Shown: piece by piece, positions 1-12,462 of the stretch | How positions within the stretch are numbered: the first letter of the stretch is position 1 | Layout of the letters: each line of letters starts with the position of its first letter | Assembly: GCF_014898815.1 (NCBI RefSeq) | Contig: NW_026515540.1 | Location: 2,232,001 to 2,296,000, forward strand | Length of the DNA stretch: 64,000 nt | Direction: 5' to 3' | Source: Panonychus citri | Taxonomy: Eukaryota; Arthropoda; Arachnida; Trombidiformes; Tetranychidae | Translations under genes and position numbers: made by a program | The notes under the pieces: generated by a model | Databases searched by the model: none | What the model saw: the letters and a program-made list of their open reading frames with translations, nothing else | Told to the model about the DNA's origin: nothing

Positions 1-182
1 AATTGTCACAGTTTGAGAAATAAAAATTGATACAAATGATTTAATCAACTTTGTTTCCATGTTAATGGTGAAAATTATTCCAATCAATTTAAAAAAGATG
101 ATCAACTAATTGTGACAATTATAATGAATGAATTGAGTTGGAAAAATATTCAGTGAATTGTGACTTTGATATTACTCTGATC

Positions 183-1187
183 ATGCTAATCAACTGTAAT
201 CATCAACTAATCATATGTTTCATTTTAGCGTCAATTGTAACTGTAAATACTTTGCAAGGTGACAATTTATTAATCCAAATTCTTCCTACACCCAGTACAA
301 CCACTCGAAGACCAACATTTCCGCCCAGTCCACCGACGACCAGAACAACCGTTAGACCATCACATCTAACCACCAGGCCACCAAATTGTCCCCCATGTAA
401 TTGTACCAGTGCAGCAGCTTCAGGTAAACAACAATTCATTCAATTGAATCTCATAATTATTGTAAAATTCATATTATCCAATTAACTAATTGCTTCTAAA
501 TCATCAAACTCTCTCTCTCTCTCTCTTCAGGAACCCAAAGGACGAACCGTATTCTTGTGGGTGTTGTCTTTGTGTTGGGTTTAGGTGTTGTCACCTTACT
601 TGGAGTTCAAATGTACAGTAAGTTGACAATTTATCTAAATCATAACTGTCTAACTAATCAGAATTAGAATTTTAAAAATTGAATTATCAAATTAAGAGGC
701 GAGAAAAATATGAACACTTAACTGAATTAACTGTTGAATAAATCTATATATTGAAACACTAATTATCTCTAATCAATTAGGTAAATATAATATTAACAGT
801 AATCTTAAACCTCCACCTCGATATGGACAATCGGAGGAAAATTTTGATTATCGTGTTCGACGACGACCTTTACCACCTCCCGTTCAAAGAGTTCGAATGG
901 TCCAACGTCCCCCAGTCGATGCTTACATGGCACCAGCTCTTCAACCTTCCACACGAAGATCATCATCATCATTCAACACTCTCTTCATGGATCCAGGTTC
1001 AAATAATCCATCAGCATTTGAGAGCAGTGAAATGCCCCAAGGGCAAGAAGTACCAATAAGAAAACAAACTCCCCGAATTTCCCCACCAAAGATCATCCCT
1101 GGTTCCCCCGGGGTAACCGGAATGGTGATCGGTACTTTGCCCCCACAACCAATGCCTCCTCCTGATCGTCGTAATCAAAACCAGTAG
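183..1187 (+). CDS. Single-pass membrane protein with Thr/Pro-rich ectodomain and Pro-rich tail
   Basis: Three exons join in frame: 183-423, 531-617 and 781-1187 (about 244 aa). The introns have GT-AG ends, and a CT-repeat precedes the first acceptor. Residues 1-25 are hydrophobic and look like a signal peptide. Next comes a short mucin-like segment rich in Thr and Pro, then a Cys pair (NCPPCNC). A single membrane helix follows (ILVGVVFVLGLGVVTLL), and then a basic, proline-rich cytoplasmic tail. The tail holds PPRY, which fits the PPxY consensus for WW-domain binding. The start at 183 is the first ATG of the open frame; an acceptor-like TTTTAG lies at about 224-229, so a further 5' exon is possible. 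I do not recognise the family. A cell-surface protein with an adaptor-binding tail is inferred from architecture only. Confidence 0.6.
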
Positions 1188-1475
1188 CAAAACCAAAATA
1201 CACAAAAATGAATCAAATTTTGCTAATCATTTAGATCAACAATTAACAGCCAATCCTAATCCAATTTATTTCTTTATCGGTTTAAATAAATTGTTTACAA
1301 AATTAAGATTAGATTTTGCTAAGGAAACCTAAACAGCAACAAAATTGATCACTTTTTGTATTGTCAACTTATTGATTTTGTGGTTCAACTTTTAATTATT
1401 CATTTTCCTTTTCCCAATTACCTTAATTATTGCGATCTTTTTTTAAAAAAAACAATTAACAATTAAATAGTGATT

Positions 1476-2308
1476 ATGATCTGTAATATTTGCTATTGGA
1501 CTTGGTCTAGATTTTTTCTCATCTCAGTTACATTTGTTTCAATTGGATTGGTAACATTTCAATACGTTGAATATAATAATTCACTTGACCCCTTGCCCCT
1601 TATTGGTTTGGTAATTAATTGTAGCTTTTTGATTGTCATCACAATTGGTGTGGTTCTGTTGATTAAACTGTTTGTTGGTCTACTTGTTGTTTATGCTCTT
1701 GCCTTGGTCATCTTAATTATCTCAGCTCAATCATCACCAGGATTAATTAATTTCCATGTGTCAACAAGTGAACTTGATTCAGTTGATAATCAACTGACCA
1801 TTTCGGTCAAAGGTTTACTATTACTCGGATTATCCTGGTTTCTTGTTGGTGGTCAGATTATTGGTTCAATGTTATATTTAAGTGAAATATCAGGTAATCA
1901 AATTAATTACTATCGATTAGTAATCATTTACTATAGAGAGAGAGAGAGAAAGATTTTATTTTTTTTTTCTTGTTTCGTTCATCAGGATATTTGAATTCAT
2001 TGGATCAATTTGCTTCTAATCGTTTCAATAATTCTGATTCTTATCATGATGATCATGGTTCTGGTGAAAATTGTCTCAAATTAGGTTGGCCTTCAATCGC
2101 TGGTCTATCCACCGGTTCAACTTATCATGAATTTGGATCAACAGATAGTTGGAATCTTCCTTGTTCTTGTCATCAGAATAAATCGGAGGCAAGTTCATCG
2201 GACACTTCGAAACCCTTCAAATGGCCAATATCGCCCAATAAACAAATACAACAATCGATTCAACATCAGAGTCAACATGATCTTCATCAACTGTCAATCA
2301 CAATCTAA
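1476..2308 (+). CDS. Four-helix (tetraspan-like) membrane protein, family unknown
   Basis: Two exons, 1476-1893 and 1986-2308, join in frame with a split glycine codon (about 246 aa). The intron ends with a GA-rich then T-rich tract before CAG. The first exon encodes hydrophobic segments near residues 10-28, 42-62, 64-84 and 112-135, with little between segments 2 and 3. This is the spacing of small tetraspan proteins. The second exon is a hydrophilic, Ser/Gln/His-rich tail with no recognisable motif. No CCG or other tetraspanin signature is visible, so I do not assign it to tetraspanins. It follows the preceding membrane-protein gene on the same strand with under 300 bp between them. The start is the first ATG in frame. 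Confidence 0.55.
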
Positions 2309-5100
2309 TTAAAACTGGATCCTTCTTGCTTGTTGAACAATCAAGTCGATTGGTCAAGTGGTCATTGACCAAAAAATCACACACACACAAATCTATTAAT
2401 ACAACAACAATTACCAGAGAAAAAGTAATTATAATCAGAACCAAGTTGTCTTTTTAATCATCATATTGATCTTGTTGATTTTCATTGTTGATTAATTATA
2501 TTAATCAATTTTGGATAATTTAAACTTTAATTTTTCTTTTTCTACAAATTAAAATTTTCTCGTCATTTTGGTTACAATTTTTAATTGCAATTTATATTTA
2601 CACTCAAGGGAAAATATTGAATATCAATTTCATGATTAACAGAATTGAAATGTTGTTATGATTGTTAATTGTCACCAAGTTTACTGATAGAAATGAAAGA
2701 TCTAATCAATGATAAGTATATACAATTAACGGATAACGATTGTTAAATGTTAATAGTTAACATGATTGGAGGATTAATTGTTTCTTTCCTAGATTAACCA
2801 TCCGAAACCGTTAATTAAACTGATTACGGTGACAGTTTTTTACCCTTTTAAAACAATGCTAATCCAAATTGATTTGTTTACTATTAGAGGCAATTAGGAT
2901 GACGTTTTTTCTGATAGTAACAATTGATTAGGTGAATTGATTAATTGTTACGAACCACTAGTAACAGAATATAAAATCTGATAATCAATGAAAGGGGTAA
3001 AATAATACAAAAGGAGCACTTTAAATTGTTATTACAATTAACTGAGAGAAAGGTGATTAGTAAGAAATTCAAAAACAATCAACAATCATATTAATTATCA
3101 GGTAAGATTATCATCAACATAATGATTCAATTAGACAAGAATATCATCATTTATATACAATTTAATTGTCTCTCATAAAGTTAATCAAATTAACTCCCCA
3201 CTCCTATTCATTCATTTCTCTCTCTCTCAACGTTTCTGTCAATATTATCAACACTATCATCAATTGATTATATCAGTAATCAAAATCTAAAATCAATCAA
3301 TCAAGGAGCATAAAATAAAGTTAATTATCTGATAAATGTCCAAGGTGAAAACCTTGTAATAATTAGTTGGTAACAATATAAAAATTTTCCCATTAAAAGA
3401 CACCATAGAAACGATCAAGATTCTGGTTCCAATTAGATTAACAGGTATGATACAATTAAAGACTTTAACCAACTAATTAGCACAATTAGAATTTAGATCA
3501 ACTATTTGTTATGAGAGATTAACTGTTTAACAATTAAGAATCACATTTGAAAGTGAAAAGTTTTCAACTTTCAAAAGTGAAAATTAAAAAATTTTTCCCT
3601 CGAAATTTTTGTTTACTATGATGATTGACTTTCTACTCGATAGATGGAGCTACAAATTGAAGTGATTAACTTAATCAACATTTGGATTTATAATCAAGTG
3701 ATTAACTTTAATGATGTAAATGAAAACAAAATTGTCATGTGTAGTTAACTAATTGTTAATTATCATTGGGATATACCTTTAATTAAAGATTAGCATCTTG
3801 TAATCAGTCAAAAGCAAGGTTACTTTATATTTTTATCATTCTTTAATTGTAAACATTAATTAGTTAATTGTTAATCAATGAAAAACAAAACAGAAAAATA
3901 AAGTTAACAAAAGATAATCATTAACAAGTTGATTTGTCTGATGATGATGATGATGATTTAATCTTTGAAAATCATCCTTGATTCATTTGAATCAATAATC
4001 AACATCCAATCATTAACAATCAATTGTTGAGTAATCAAATTGTAATAATCTTATAACAATTTAGGAAATCCCTTAATTGTAAACACAAATCATTTACAGT
4101 TAAGTAATCGATACAAATCAATTATATCAAATTGGTTTAAATTGTTTTCTCCAAGTCAATCTAAAGATCACTGTCCTTAAATTGTTCAATTCTGATAACA
4201 ACAATTAACAGTAATTAAGAAATAAAAAAAAAACATTTTCTCAAATCAACTAGTTAATTAACCTTCAAATTAATTAGAGTAGCTAATTGTTGGAGTCACA
4301 ATTAAATTTAAATTTCCCCTTTTCGCCGATTATCATGTTCTTGATTAAGTCTTTTAATTACTAGAAATTAAATTCCAACAACAACATGGTAACAGTTAAT
4401 TACTCCAAGAAATTCAATCAAAATCAAACGAAATTAAGCAAAAAGAAAAAGTCTTACCAACAATTAAATAGTTATATTAATAACAATCAATTCTTACCTT
4501 TTGATTTCAAGTTGAAATTAAATTAAATTGAACAATTGAGTTAATTGTTTCAGAGGGAAAATTGATTAAGGTTAAAACGTTTTAAAGTCCATGTTAATGA
4601 AGGAAGATATTAATTGTTGGCGTTAATTGTTTACTCTTTCATATGAATCTTGTTTAATCCAGAGTTAACCTGGGAAATTGTAATCATGATAATTAAACAA
4701 TTATCTTGATTACAATCAAAATAAAGGAAATGAAGAGAGAGAGAGAAAAAATACTATTAATTGTTGTCGGCTGGAGAGATTGTTGATCATCGTTAATTGT
4801 TGTATTATACATGGTAAATGATCTGATTAATTTTCCGGCAAATCTAATATCATTCAAACTGTAACAATTTATTAATCATCACACTAATCAAGTTGATCAA
4901 ATTGATTCTAATCAACATCATCTTCGTCTTTTTTTCACTATCTCTTCAATTCTAACCACTCATTCTGAATGATAATACAACTTGTCAACAACAATTAATG
5001 ATGTCGATTAGCAATGTTTTTTTTTCTGATGTACCCTGATCCAGATCGATGATCAATACTGATAATTGTCGAGGGTAAAATCAGAGACGCATGAGAAAAA
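2309..5100. other. 2.8-kb non-coding interval upstream of the PEPCK promoter
   Basis: I see no supportable gene here on either strand. It is AT-rich with many copies of TTAATTG/CAATTAA-like words and a short TGA trinucleotide run near 3942. Donor-like sites near 3100 and 3446 could belong to undetected leader exons, but nothing confirms them. Confidence 0.4.
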
Positions 5101-5122
5101 AAATCCACACCATTTAAAGTTG

Positions 5123-5130
5123 TATAAAAG
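5123..5130 (+). promoter_or_regulatory. TATA box of the PEPCK gene
   Basis: TATAAAAG stands alone in its neighbourhood, followed by GC-richer sequence and then the probable leader. It lies about 1.35 kb upstream of the PEPCK start codon, compatible with the split leader proposed below. A TATA-driven PEPCK promoter agrees with the strongly regulated transcription known for this gene in animals. Confidence 0.5.
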
Positions 5131-5154
5131 CCTGAGCTCTTTACAAATTAATTA

Positions 5155-6474
5155 GCAGAATCATAATTGTTTGCAAATCATGAACCACAAATTAAACATA
5201 ACTTACACAATTAATTCTATATCAACACAATTAAAACACAATTTACCTTATAAATATTTTTCTACCTAGTTAATTGACTAGCAAAAGTTTTCATAAACTA
5301 ATCAATTCTAATTTATACTAATTGTTATTACCAAATTTAAGGAAAGTTAAATTTTCCATAACAACAACAACAACCATAAAATCTTATTATTAGATTCAAA
5401 TCTAATATTGTCCATTGATTTTAAAGAATCCACTTGGTAAGTTGATCACTTTTTCTTTGTTGTTTTCTTTTCCTTGTCTTTGTAATTTGTTAATTCACTT
5501 GGTTCACTTAATTGTAACACGTTGTTATTGTCCAAATCTTACAGGAATATTACCACCAGCGCGAAAATCTTGTTGTCAATCTGATACTAAACAAAGAAAA
5601 AGGAAAGATGATTGCAGCTGATTATCCTCGACAAGGTAAATTATCAATACATTTGATTACAATCAATTATCTTACCAAATACCATTAAGATTTAATCAAC
5701 TCTCAACATCAATGTAATTCAAAATACTAATCAAGGAGATATAATCAAGAGAAAATGATATGAAAAAAAAGCTTAAAACTGAACCAACTCTGAGTTTTTC
5801 TATCTCCTTGATTATGAACAAGAGAGAGAAAGAGATAGTTGATATAATTAGAACTGGTTAGTGATTAACAAGTAAATCCTCCTTGAGTTGACCTCTATTG
5901 TAACCAATAAATAGATTAAACCAGTGTTAATTGTTCCACACAATTAAATCCCATGTCTCAGTGAAAAGAACAGAATCAAAAAGTAAACTAAAAAGAAGAA
6001 AAAAATTTTCTATAAACCAAATATACCAAAGGTAATCATCATTTACCAACCTGATTAGTTTAGTATTAAAAGTGAACCCCTTTAATTAGATCGTTAAACG
6101 TACAAAGATAATTTACTTAATTGTTTAATCACCATAATTAATAAATAAAGAAAAGAAAGACAATTTAGAAAGCGAAACAAGTAACAACTTTGAAAATGGA
6201 AAAGAAAATGAAGAAAGTCAATGATCTAAACATATGATTTCTTTTCTCTTTCTTTTTCTCTGTCGACTTTTCTTTCTTCTTTTAAATTCTCTTTCTTTCT
6301 ATTGCGACTTCACTTGTTTTCTTTACTTCCCTCGAATAGCAACTAAATGAAACGAGAAGCTTTTTCTTTTCTTTCCATGTTTAATTGTTACTCTTTTAAT
6401 TTCTCTAATTTAAATTCTTCTATTTAGTTGATTGTTCTTCTAAAGGTAATCAAGAGGAAACCGATAAAAACACC
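5155..6474 (+). other. Probable spliced 5' leader of the PEPCK gene
   Basis: Splice-like signals make a plausible chain of non-coding exons. One would end at about 5431 (donor GTAAGT after CACTTG). A second would run about 5545-5634, between TCTTACAG and AAG|GTAAAT. The last would begin at 6428 after CTATTTAG and carry the start codon. The 68-codon open frame at about 5415-5621 crosses these sites and lacks family features, so I treat it as chance. The second exon also holds a short ATG frame that could act as an upstream ORF. Transcript evidence would settle this. Confidence 0.35.
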
Positions 6475-9400
6475 ATGTTGAAGTTTTCCCACCTCACCAA
6501 TCTAATCAGGTAAGTGTTTTCTATTCTCTTTTTGGTTCTTCTCTTTTTTTCCTTTGGTTTCCATCTTGGATTTTTTTTTCCTTCTTCTCAAGGGTCTCTC
6601 TTCACACTCTTCTCTTTTTTTCTCCATAATTAATATTATCTATATGTGTATTATGTATTCGACGGTAAATTTTAACCTTGTTAGTTAATTGATATTCGAT
6701 AATCTTTTAGTAGATTAAATTTCTTTGGTAATAATTCTCTCTCCCTTCATATACACTTTCACTTGATCTTGAATTGAGATTTTCTTATCTCTCTTTCCAT
6801 GTTTCGCCTAGACTTCTTTGAGAGAGTATAATTGGTTGTTTCTTTTGTTTTATCGGTTAGATTTTCCATGTAACCTTCTTTTCTTCTGTGTGTGTGTCTC
6901 TTTCCTATTTATTAATTATCAGCTAAGTTCAGTTGATGTTAATCCTTGAAACTTGTGATCGTCCTTGTGATTAGATTTTCACTTGGGGTTACAAATTTTA
7001 CAATATGAGAGCTTTGGATTGAGATCGATAATTTAGTTTAGAGAAGAAGAAAATTACAAGGTTACTATTAGTTTTGTGTTTATTGAGTTTCGAATTTACT
7101 AAACTGAATAGTCTAATTTGATTTATTCGTTAATTCTTTTTTTTTCCATCTCTCTTATGTTTACATTTTCTTTTTCGTTTGTTCATCTTCAGACCTGTTC
7201 ATGGAGTCATTGGTGCCAGGATTAATCCATCTTCCATTGCCTTGCAACAAAGACAATTAAATTGCATATCAAGCATTGGACTTGATAAATTGTCATCTAA
7301 AGTGAGAAATTTTGTTGAAGAAAAGGCTCGAATTTGTGAACCTGAATGTATTCACATTTGTGATGGAAGTGAAGAAGAAAACAATCAGCTGATCAATTTG
7401 ATGGTCCAACAAGGGATGATCAAAAAACTTTCGAAATATGAAAATTGGTAAGTTAATTGATTAAAATTAAATTCACTCATTAAAAAGTTAATTCTCTCTT
7501 TTGATTACGATGACAACTATTGATGATTTTCGTAACTTACAATAGCTTTGTTAGATTAACTAACGATCATTCAGAATAATCTAATGATCAACCATAAGTA
7601 AACAAAATGTTGGTAGAAATTTTCTTAATTGTTTTACCGATTGTGTTTTGTTGTTGTTAAATGTCAAAGAGAAATTGTGTAAATCAATCAAGTAATTTAA
7701 GATTATTATTCACTATGGAAAAGTTTTGAAAACAACAAAACTAATCATTCGTTGTAAAACTTGACACTTAATCACTTAATCAATGATAGTTAACGATTAC
7801 ATCAACTAGGAAATAATATTAATTACTCTTGTCTGTTTATCTTATAGTTGGCTATCTCGTACTGATCCAGCTGATGTTGCCAGAGTTGAATCTTTGACAT
7901 TCATTTCAACTAAAAATAAACGTGATACTATCCCTGAACCTGTACCCGGAATTAAAGGAACTCTTGGTAAGTTTTAATTTGAGATTTTAATTTTTGATAA
8001 ACTTTGCCAAGTTAATTGTTTACCTTTGTTTTTATTAATGGAAATCTAATTCTTTGTTGTTTTGCTCTTGTTTTTTCTTTGACAATTTTAGGAAATTGGA
8101 TGTCACCGGAAGACCTAGATAAAGCTCTGAACTCACGATTCCCTAAATGTATGAAGGGAAGAACAATGTATGTTATTCCGTTCAGTATGGGTCCGGTTGG
8201 CAGTCCTCTTTCCAAGATTGGTATCGAATTGACCGACTCCCCCTATGTCGCTGCTTCTATGAGAATCATGACTCGGATGGGAAAACAAGTTCTAGAAAAA
8301 TTGGGGGACGAAGATTTTATCAAATGCTTACATTCCGTTGGTTGTCCATTACCTGCCTCGAGGAAGTTGACAAACAATTGGCCATGCAATCCGGAGAGGA
8401 CGATCATTGCTCACAGGCCGGAATCCAATGAGATTGCCTCATTCGGCTCAGGTTGTATTTCAACGTAAAAAGGGAATCCCGTAACATGTTGTAACGTCTC
8501 AGGTTACGGAGGAAACTCGCTCTTGGGCAAGAAGTGCTTTGCACTTCGTCTTGGCTCGATTTTGGCGCAACGGGAAGGATGGCTGGCCGAGCACATGCTT
8601 ATCCTTGGAATTACCGATCCCTCTGGCTCGAAGAAGTACATTGCAGCCGCTTTTCCAAGTGCATGTGGCAAAACAAATTTGGCCATGATGAATCCAACCC
8701 TTCCAGGCTGGAAAGTGGAATGTGTTGGTGATGATATTGCCTGGATGAAGTTTGATTCCAATGGGGTTCTTAGAGCTATTAACCCTGAGTATGGATTCTT
8801 CGGAGTCGCTCCTGGAACTAGTTCTAAGACCAATCCCAATGCGATGAAAACCATCCTTGCCAATACCATCTTTACCAATGTTGCTGAAACATCAGACGGT
8901 ACGTTTTGTGTTTTAATTTCAACTAATGATCAAATCTTTTGATCATTTTGTTGTTTTGCTATTTAAGTTAACTATCGACCAGATTAAACACCTCTTTCTT
9001 TAAATTGATTTATCCTCGTTCTTTAGGGGGCATCTATTGGGAAGGCCTTGATGATATTGATGTAAGTAACTTGGGGGTAAAATCATGGTTGAATGAAGAT
9101 TGGACTCCAGGGTGTGGCAAACCGTCTGCCCATCCCAATTCACGTTTCTGTTCCCCTGCATCTCAATGCCCGATCATGGATCCCGCATGGGAAAGCCCTG
9201 AGGGTGTGCCAATATCTGCAATTATTTTTGGAGGCCGACGACCCGTTGGTGTACCATTGGTGTATGAAGCATTCAATTGGAACCATGGTGTCTTCATTGG
9301 AGCCTCAATGAGATCTGAAGCCACCGCTGCTGCTGAACACAAGGCAAAAACGGTTATGTTTGATCCATTTGCCATGAGACCATTTTTTGGTTACAATTTT

Positions 9401-9912
9401 GGCCACTATTTGGATCATTGGTTAAGTTTCGGTGCCAAAGAAAACCTCAAATTGCCCAAAATTTTCCATGTTAATTGGTTCCGTAAAAGTAGTGAGGGTA
9501 AATTCTTGTGGCCTGGTTTTGGTGAAAACTCTCGAGTTTTAGATTGGATCTGTCGACGAGTTAATCATCAAGATTGTGCACAAGTATGTGAACCTCTTTT
9601 TTTCCTTGATTAACATTTTCAAATAATCATTTGATTAGAAAGCTCTTAGATGTATAATTAATTAATACCCTAATTTTTCTTGTTTGTAATTCAGGAAACA
9701 CCAATAGGATTGATTCCAAAACAAGATTCCATCGATTTGAAGGACTTGACGAAAAGATTGACATGGATGAATTGTTTAGTCTTCCAAAGGACTTTTGGCA
9801 ACGAGAATGTGATGAGGTTCAAACTTATTTTGAACAACAAGTAGGCTCAGATTTGCCTAAAACGATAATGACTGAGTTGAATTCATTACGAAACCGATTA
9901 CAATCAAATTAA
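6475..9912 (+). CDS. PEPCK: Phosphoenolpyruvate carboxykinase (GTP), with an apparent 1-nt frameshift in the last exon
   Basis: Converts oxaloacetate plus GTP to phosphoenolpyruvate, GDP and CO2, the committed step of gluconeogenesis and glyceroneogenesis. Seven exons: 6475-6509, 7193-7447, 7848-7966, 8092-8451, 8503-8898, 9027-9583 and 9695-9912. The smallest intron is 51 bp. Family hallmarks are all present: the GGNSLLGKKCFALR segment, the P-loop FPSACGKTNLAM with the hyper-reactive Cys near residue 311, the metal-binding VGDDIAWMKF, FGVAPGTSSKTNP, and the guanine-pocket region FGYNFGHYLDHW. The short first exon (MLKFSHLTNLIR) is basic and hydrophobic and could be a mitochondrial presequence. 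In exon 7 the frame matches the family up to the codons for IDL, about 50 nt in, then continues one frame over (EGLDEKIDMDELF) to a stop at 9912. Read without a shift it would stop at 9844 with an unrelated tail. Expected length with the shift is about 646 aa, normal for the family. Confidence 0.93.
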
Positions 9913-10977
9913 TACGAACAATCAAAAAATCATCAATAGTTTGCGATTGCAATCATATCCAACAATCATTAATTATCACCAATCGTATTCATCAAGTTTA
10001 AACACGAAAAATTATTTTAAAATCAAAAATTGAAGCAAGAATATATTGTATGAATGCTGTTAATTGATTGAAAGCAATTTGAATCTATCACTATTTTAAA
10101 TCCAATTCACATCAAATCAAAAATCATTGGAACCAAAATCGACAAATCAACTAATTTTGTGGAGTAAAAAAAATACATATACAAACATACAAGTATCATG
10201 GAAAAATCAAAAAATTATTTGAGGAGCCAAAAAAAATATTTAACTTCTAAATGTGATCACTTTAATTGTAATTTATTTTAATTTTAAAACAAAATTTCAT
10301 CTCAATCCCAACAAACCCAACAACAATGAAAATGTTAACCTAATCCTATTTTAATTTAATTGTGTAACTATCACACCAGAAATCCCATCCCTCCAATTGA
10401 ACAACAACAAAACAACTAAAAATAAAGTGTTATCATCTCGATCTGCAATTGTACCAATTTAACGACCTTAAAGGTCATCAACTGGATTTAACCTTGAGAA
10501 TTAGGTCAATTCTTTGTTAGTATTTTCATTCCTTTGTTGCAAAGGTCAATAGAACCTTCGGTTTTGCAGAAAAGAGAAAACAACCTTTCACACCCTAAGG
10601 CAATTTTCTAATTGTGCTTAGAATGTTCTAGGAAAGAAAAGTCGTTGAGATCGATTTTCTTATGACGCAATTTCCAGAGAAAATTTCGAATTCACCAGGT
10701 GGCACCAGTGAGTTCTTTTCTTAACATGTGAGTGACTCTTTTCCTTTGTGTTTCCTCATCAATTGGCGCTTTTTTGTCGCTTCTCTTTCAACAAAGTCTC
10801 GCTCTCCTTTGGATTCAACCTCATTTCACGTAATTCTCTGGTCCTGTCGGTTTAGGCGATCTCTTTCCTCGACATTCCCTTCTTTTAGTTTTTCCTTTTG
10901 CTCTTTGTCTTTATTGTCATTTCGTGCTTTTTTATTTTTTTTTTCTGCTCAACTGTAAACAAAACCATCTCGTCACC
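9913..10977. other. Intergenic interval with the RNR small-subunit promoter
   Basis: The first half is A-rich sequence after PEPCK, probably its 3' UTR, with several AATAAA-like words. The second half, from about 10700, becomes pyrimidine-rich and less AT-rich toward the RNR start codon, as a promoter and 5' leader would. I see no coding exon. A 76-codon open frame at 10728-10958 is composed of Ser/Phe/Leu from pyrimidine tracts and is not considered real. Confidence 0.5.
10763..10769 (+). promoter_or_regulatory. Possible E2F site upstream of RNR small subunit
   Basis: TTGGCGC, within ATTGGCGCTTTT, resembles the E2F consensus TTTSSCGC apart from one base and lies about 210 bp upstream of the start codon. 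Ribonucleotide reductase is a classic E2F/S-phase target in animals. A single near-match is weak evidence. Confidence 0.25.
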
Positions 10978-11979
10978 ATGAAGATTGAAAAACAAGCCGA
11001 TGAAATTTCAACTGAGGAACCACTTTTGGCCGAGAATCCTAATCGTTTCGTCATCTTTCCAATCGAGTATCCCGATCTTTGGGAAATGTACAAAAAAGCT
11101 TTGGCTTCATTTTGGACAGCGGAAGAGGTTGATCTGTCTCGCGATCTTGATGACTGGGCGAAACTCAATGATTCAGAACGTCATTTTATCTCGTATGTTT
11201 TGGCCTTTTTTTCAGCTTCAGATGGAATTGTTAATGAAAATTTAGCTGAAAGATTTATTCGTGAGATCCAAGTTACCGAAGCTCGTTGTTTCTATGGTTT
11301 CCAAATCGCCATTGAAAATGTTCACTCGGAAATGTACAGCCTTTTAATTGACACTTACATCAGTGAACCTGAGAAACGAGATTTCCTATTTCAGGCCATA
11401 AAAACAGTTCCCTGTGTAGCCCAAAAGGCCGAATGGGCAATCAATTGGACCGCTAACCCATCGGTTACATTTGCCGAAAGGTTAATCGCCTTCGCATGTG
11501 TTGAGGGAATATTTTTTTCCGGTTCTTTCGCCGCCATTTTCTGGTTAAAGAAACGCGGATTAATGCCAGGATTAACCTTCTCCAATGAACTAATCTCCCG
11601 TGATGAAGGATTACATTGCGATTTTGCCTGTTTACTATTCAAACATGTTGTTAATCGTCCGAGTGAGGAGAAAATCCAACAAATTGTCCGTGATGCTGTT
11701 CAGATTGAACAGAAATTTTTAACTGAGGCCTTACCCGTTTCTCTGATCGGAATGAACAACAAAATGATGGCCACTTATATTGAATTTGTTGCTGATCGAT
11801 TATTAGTTGAATTAGATTGTTCCAAGATTTACTTTTCTCGTAATCCATTTGATTTTATGGATCAAATTTCCTTGGATGGAAAGACCAATTTCTTTGAGAA
11901 ACGTGTCGGTGAATACCAAAAATCAAGTGTGACTGGAAACAAAGAAGATATGAAATTTGTATTAGATGTTGATTTTTAA
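10978..11979 (+). CDS. RRM2: Ribonucleoside-diphosphate reductase small subunit (R2), intronless
   Basis: R2 carries the di-iron/tyrosyl-radical cofactor that starts reduction of ribonucleotides to deoxyribonucleotides, in complex with the large R1 subunit. The 333-aa frame is uninterrupted. Seen in order: NPNRFVIFPIEYPDLWEMYK, SFWTAEEVDLSRD (first metal ligand region), FFSASDGIVNENLAERF, the EARCFYGFQIAIENVHSEMY helix with the radical tyrosine at about residue 120, SRDEGLHCDFACLLF with the later Glu/His ligands, and a C-terminal acidic/Phe tail (FVLDVDF) of the kind that docks on R1. The N-terminal tail is shorter than in vertebrate RRM2. The start sits in a good context (CACCATG). No introns, although most neighbours have them, so a retrocopy origin is possible; the frame is fully intact. 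E2F-type control is suggested upstream. Confidence 0.97.
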   Translation: MKIEKQADEISTEEPLLAENPNRFVIFPIEYPDLWEMYKKALASFWTAEEVDLSRDLDDWAKLNDSERHFISYVLAFFSASDGIVNENLAERFIREIQVTEARCFYGFQIAIENVHSEMYSLLIDTYISEPEKRDFLFQAIKTVPCVAQKAEWAINWTANPSVTFAERLIAFACVEGIFFSGSFAAIFWLKKRGLMPGLTFSNELISRDEGLHCDFACLLFKHVVNRPSEEKIQQIVRDAVQIEQKFLTEALPVSLIGMNNKMMATYIEFVADRLLVELDCSKIYFSRNPFDFMDQISLDGKTNFFEKRVGEYQKSSVTGNKEDMKFVLDVDF

Positions 11980-12380
11980 TTGCGAGCAATCAACACTGAC
12001 AAATGAGCTCAACCTCTCATGCACCAATCTGCCATTATCTATTTTTTCACCTCAACAGCATTTACATCAAGAAACAAATTAAAGAAACAATTTAAGATTA
12101 GCGTTCAATCAACTTTGTCAATCTATTACTTAAATGCGAATGATCCTCAATAATTAAGCGGAAATTAATGTAATTAAGAAAAAGTAACAACCTTTAATGA
12201 AGATAATTAAACATTTTGTTTGTCATTGCGAAAGATGAACCTCGAAGCGAATTTGTTGTCTTTCATTTTATGGTTTTTCTCATTTCGAAAGTTACAAGTT
12301 CGACCTTTTCGAGTTAAATGTTTATTCTTTTGCTTTTTATAAAACAATCAGTTAATTACTACATTTACATATGCTGAGAC
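11980..12380. other. RNR 3' flank
   Basis: AT-rich, no coding signal. It probably includes the RNR 3' UTR. The duplicated promoter block of the tryptophan-rich peptide family starts near 12380. Confidence 0.4.
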
Positions 12381-12454
12381 TATTCTAATGTGTGACCTTA
12401 ACTTTCAACCTTTAGTCCAGCCTTAATTGTGTGTGGTTAGTTTATTAAGCAAAG

Positions 12455-12462
12455 TATATAAG
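12455..12462 (+). promoter_or_regulatory. TATA box, tryptophan-rich peptide gene 1
   Basis: TATATAAG within a block conserved in all five copies (CCTTAATTGT...GGTTAGT...GCAAAGTATATAAG). The same octamer sits at 16031, 18781, 34742 and 37747 ahead of the other copies. A non-coding first exon probably follows, ending with GAAG|GTAAAT at about 12537. Confidence 0.75.

Noticed and set aside
203..439. Minus-strand Val/Gly-rich open frame
   Set aside because: It is the complement of the Thr/Pro-rich exon of the plus-strand gene.
5415..5621. 68-codon plus-strand frame upstream of PEPCK
   Set aside because: It spans a good donor and acceptor and has no family features; better read as leader exons and an intron.
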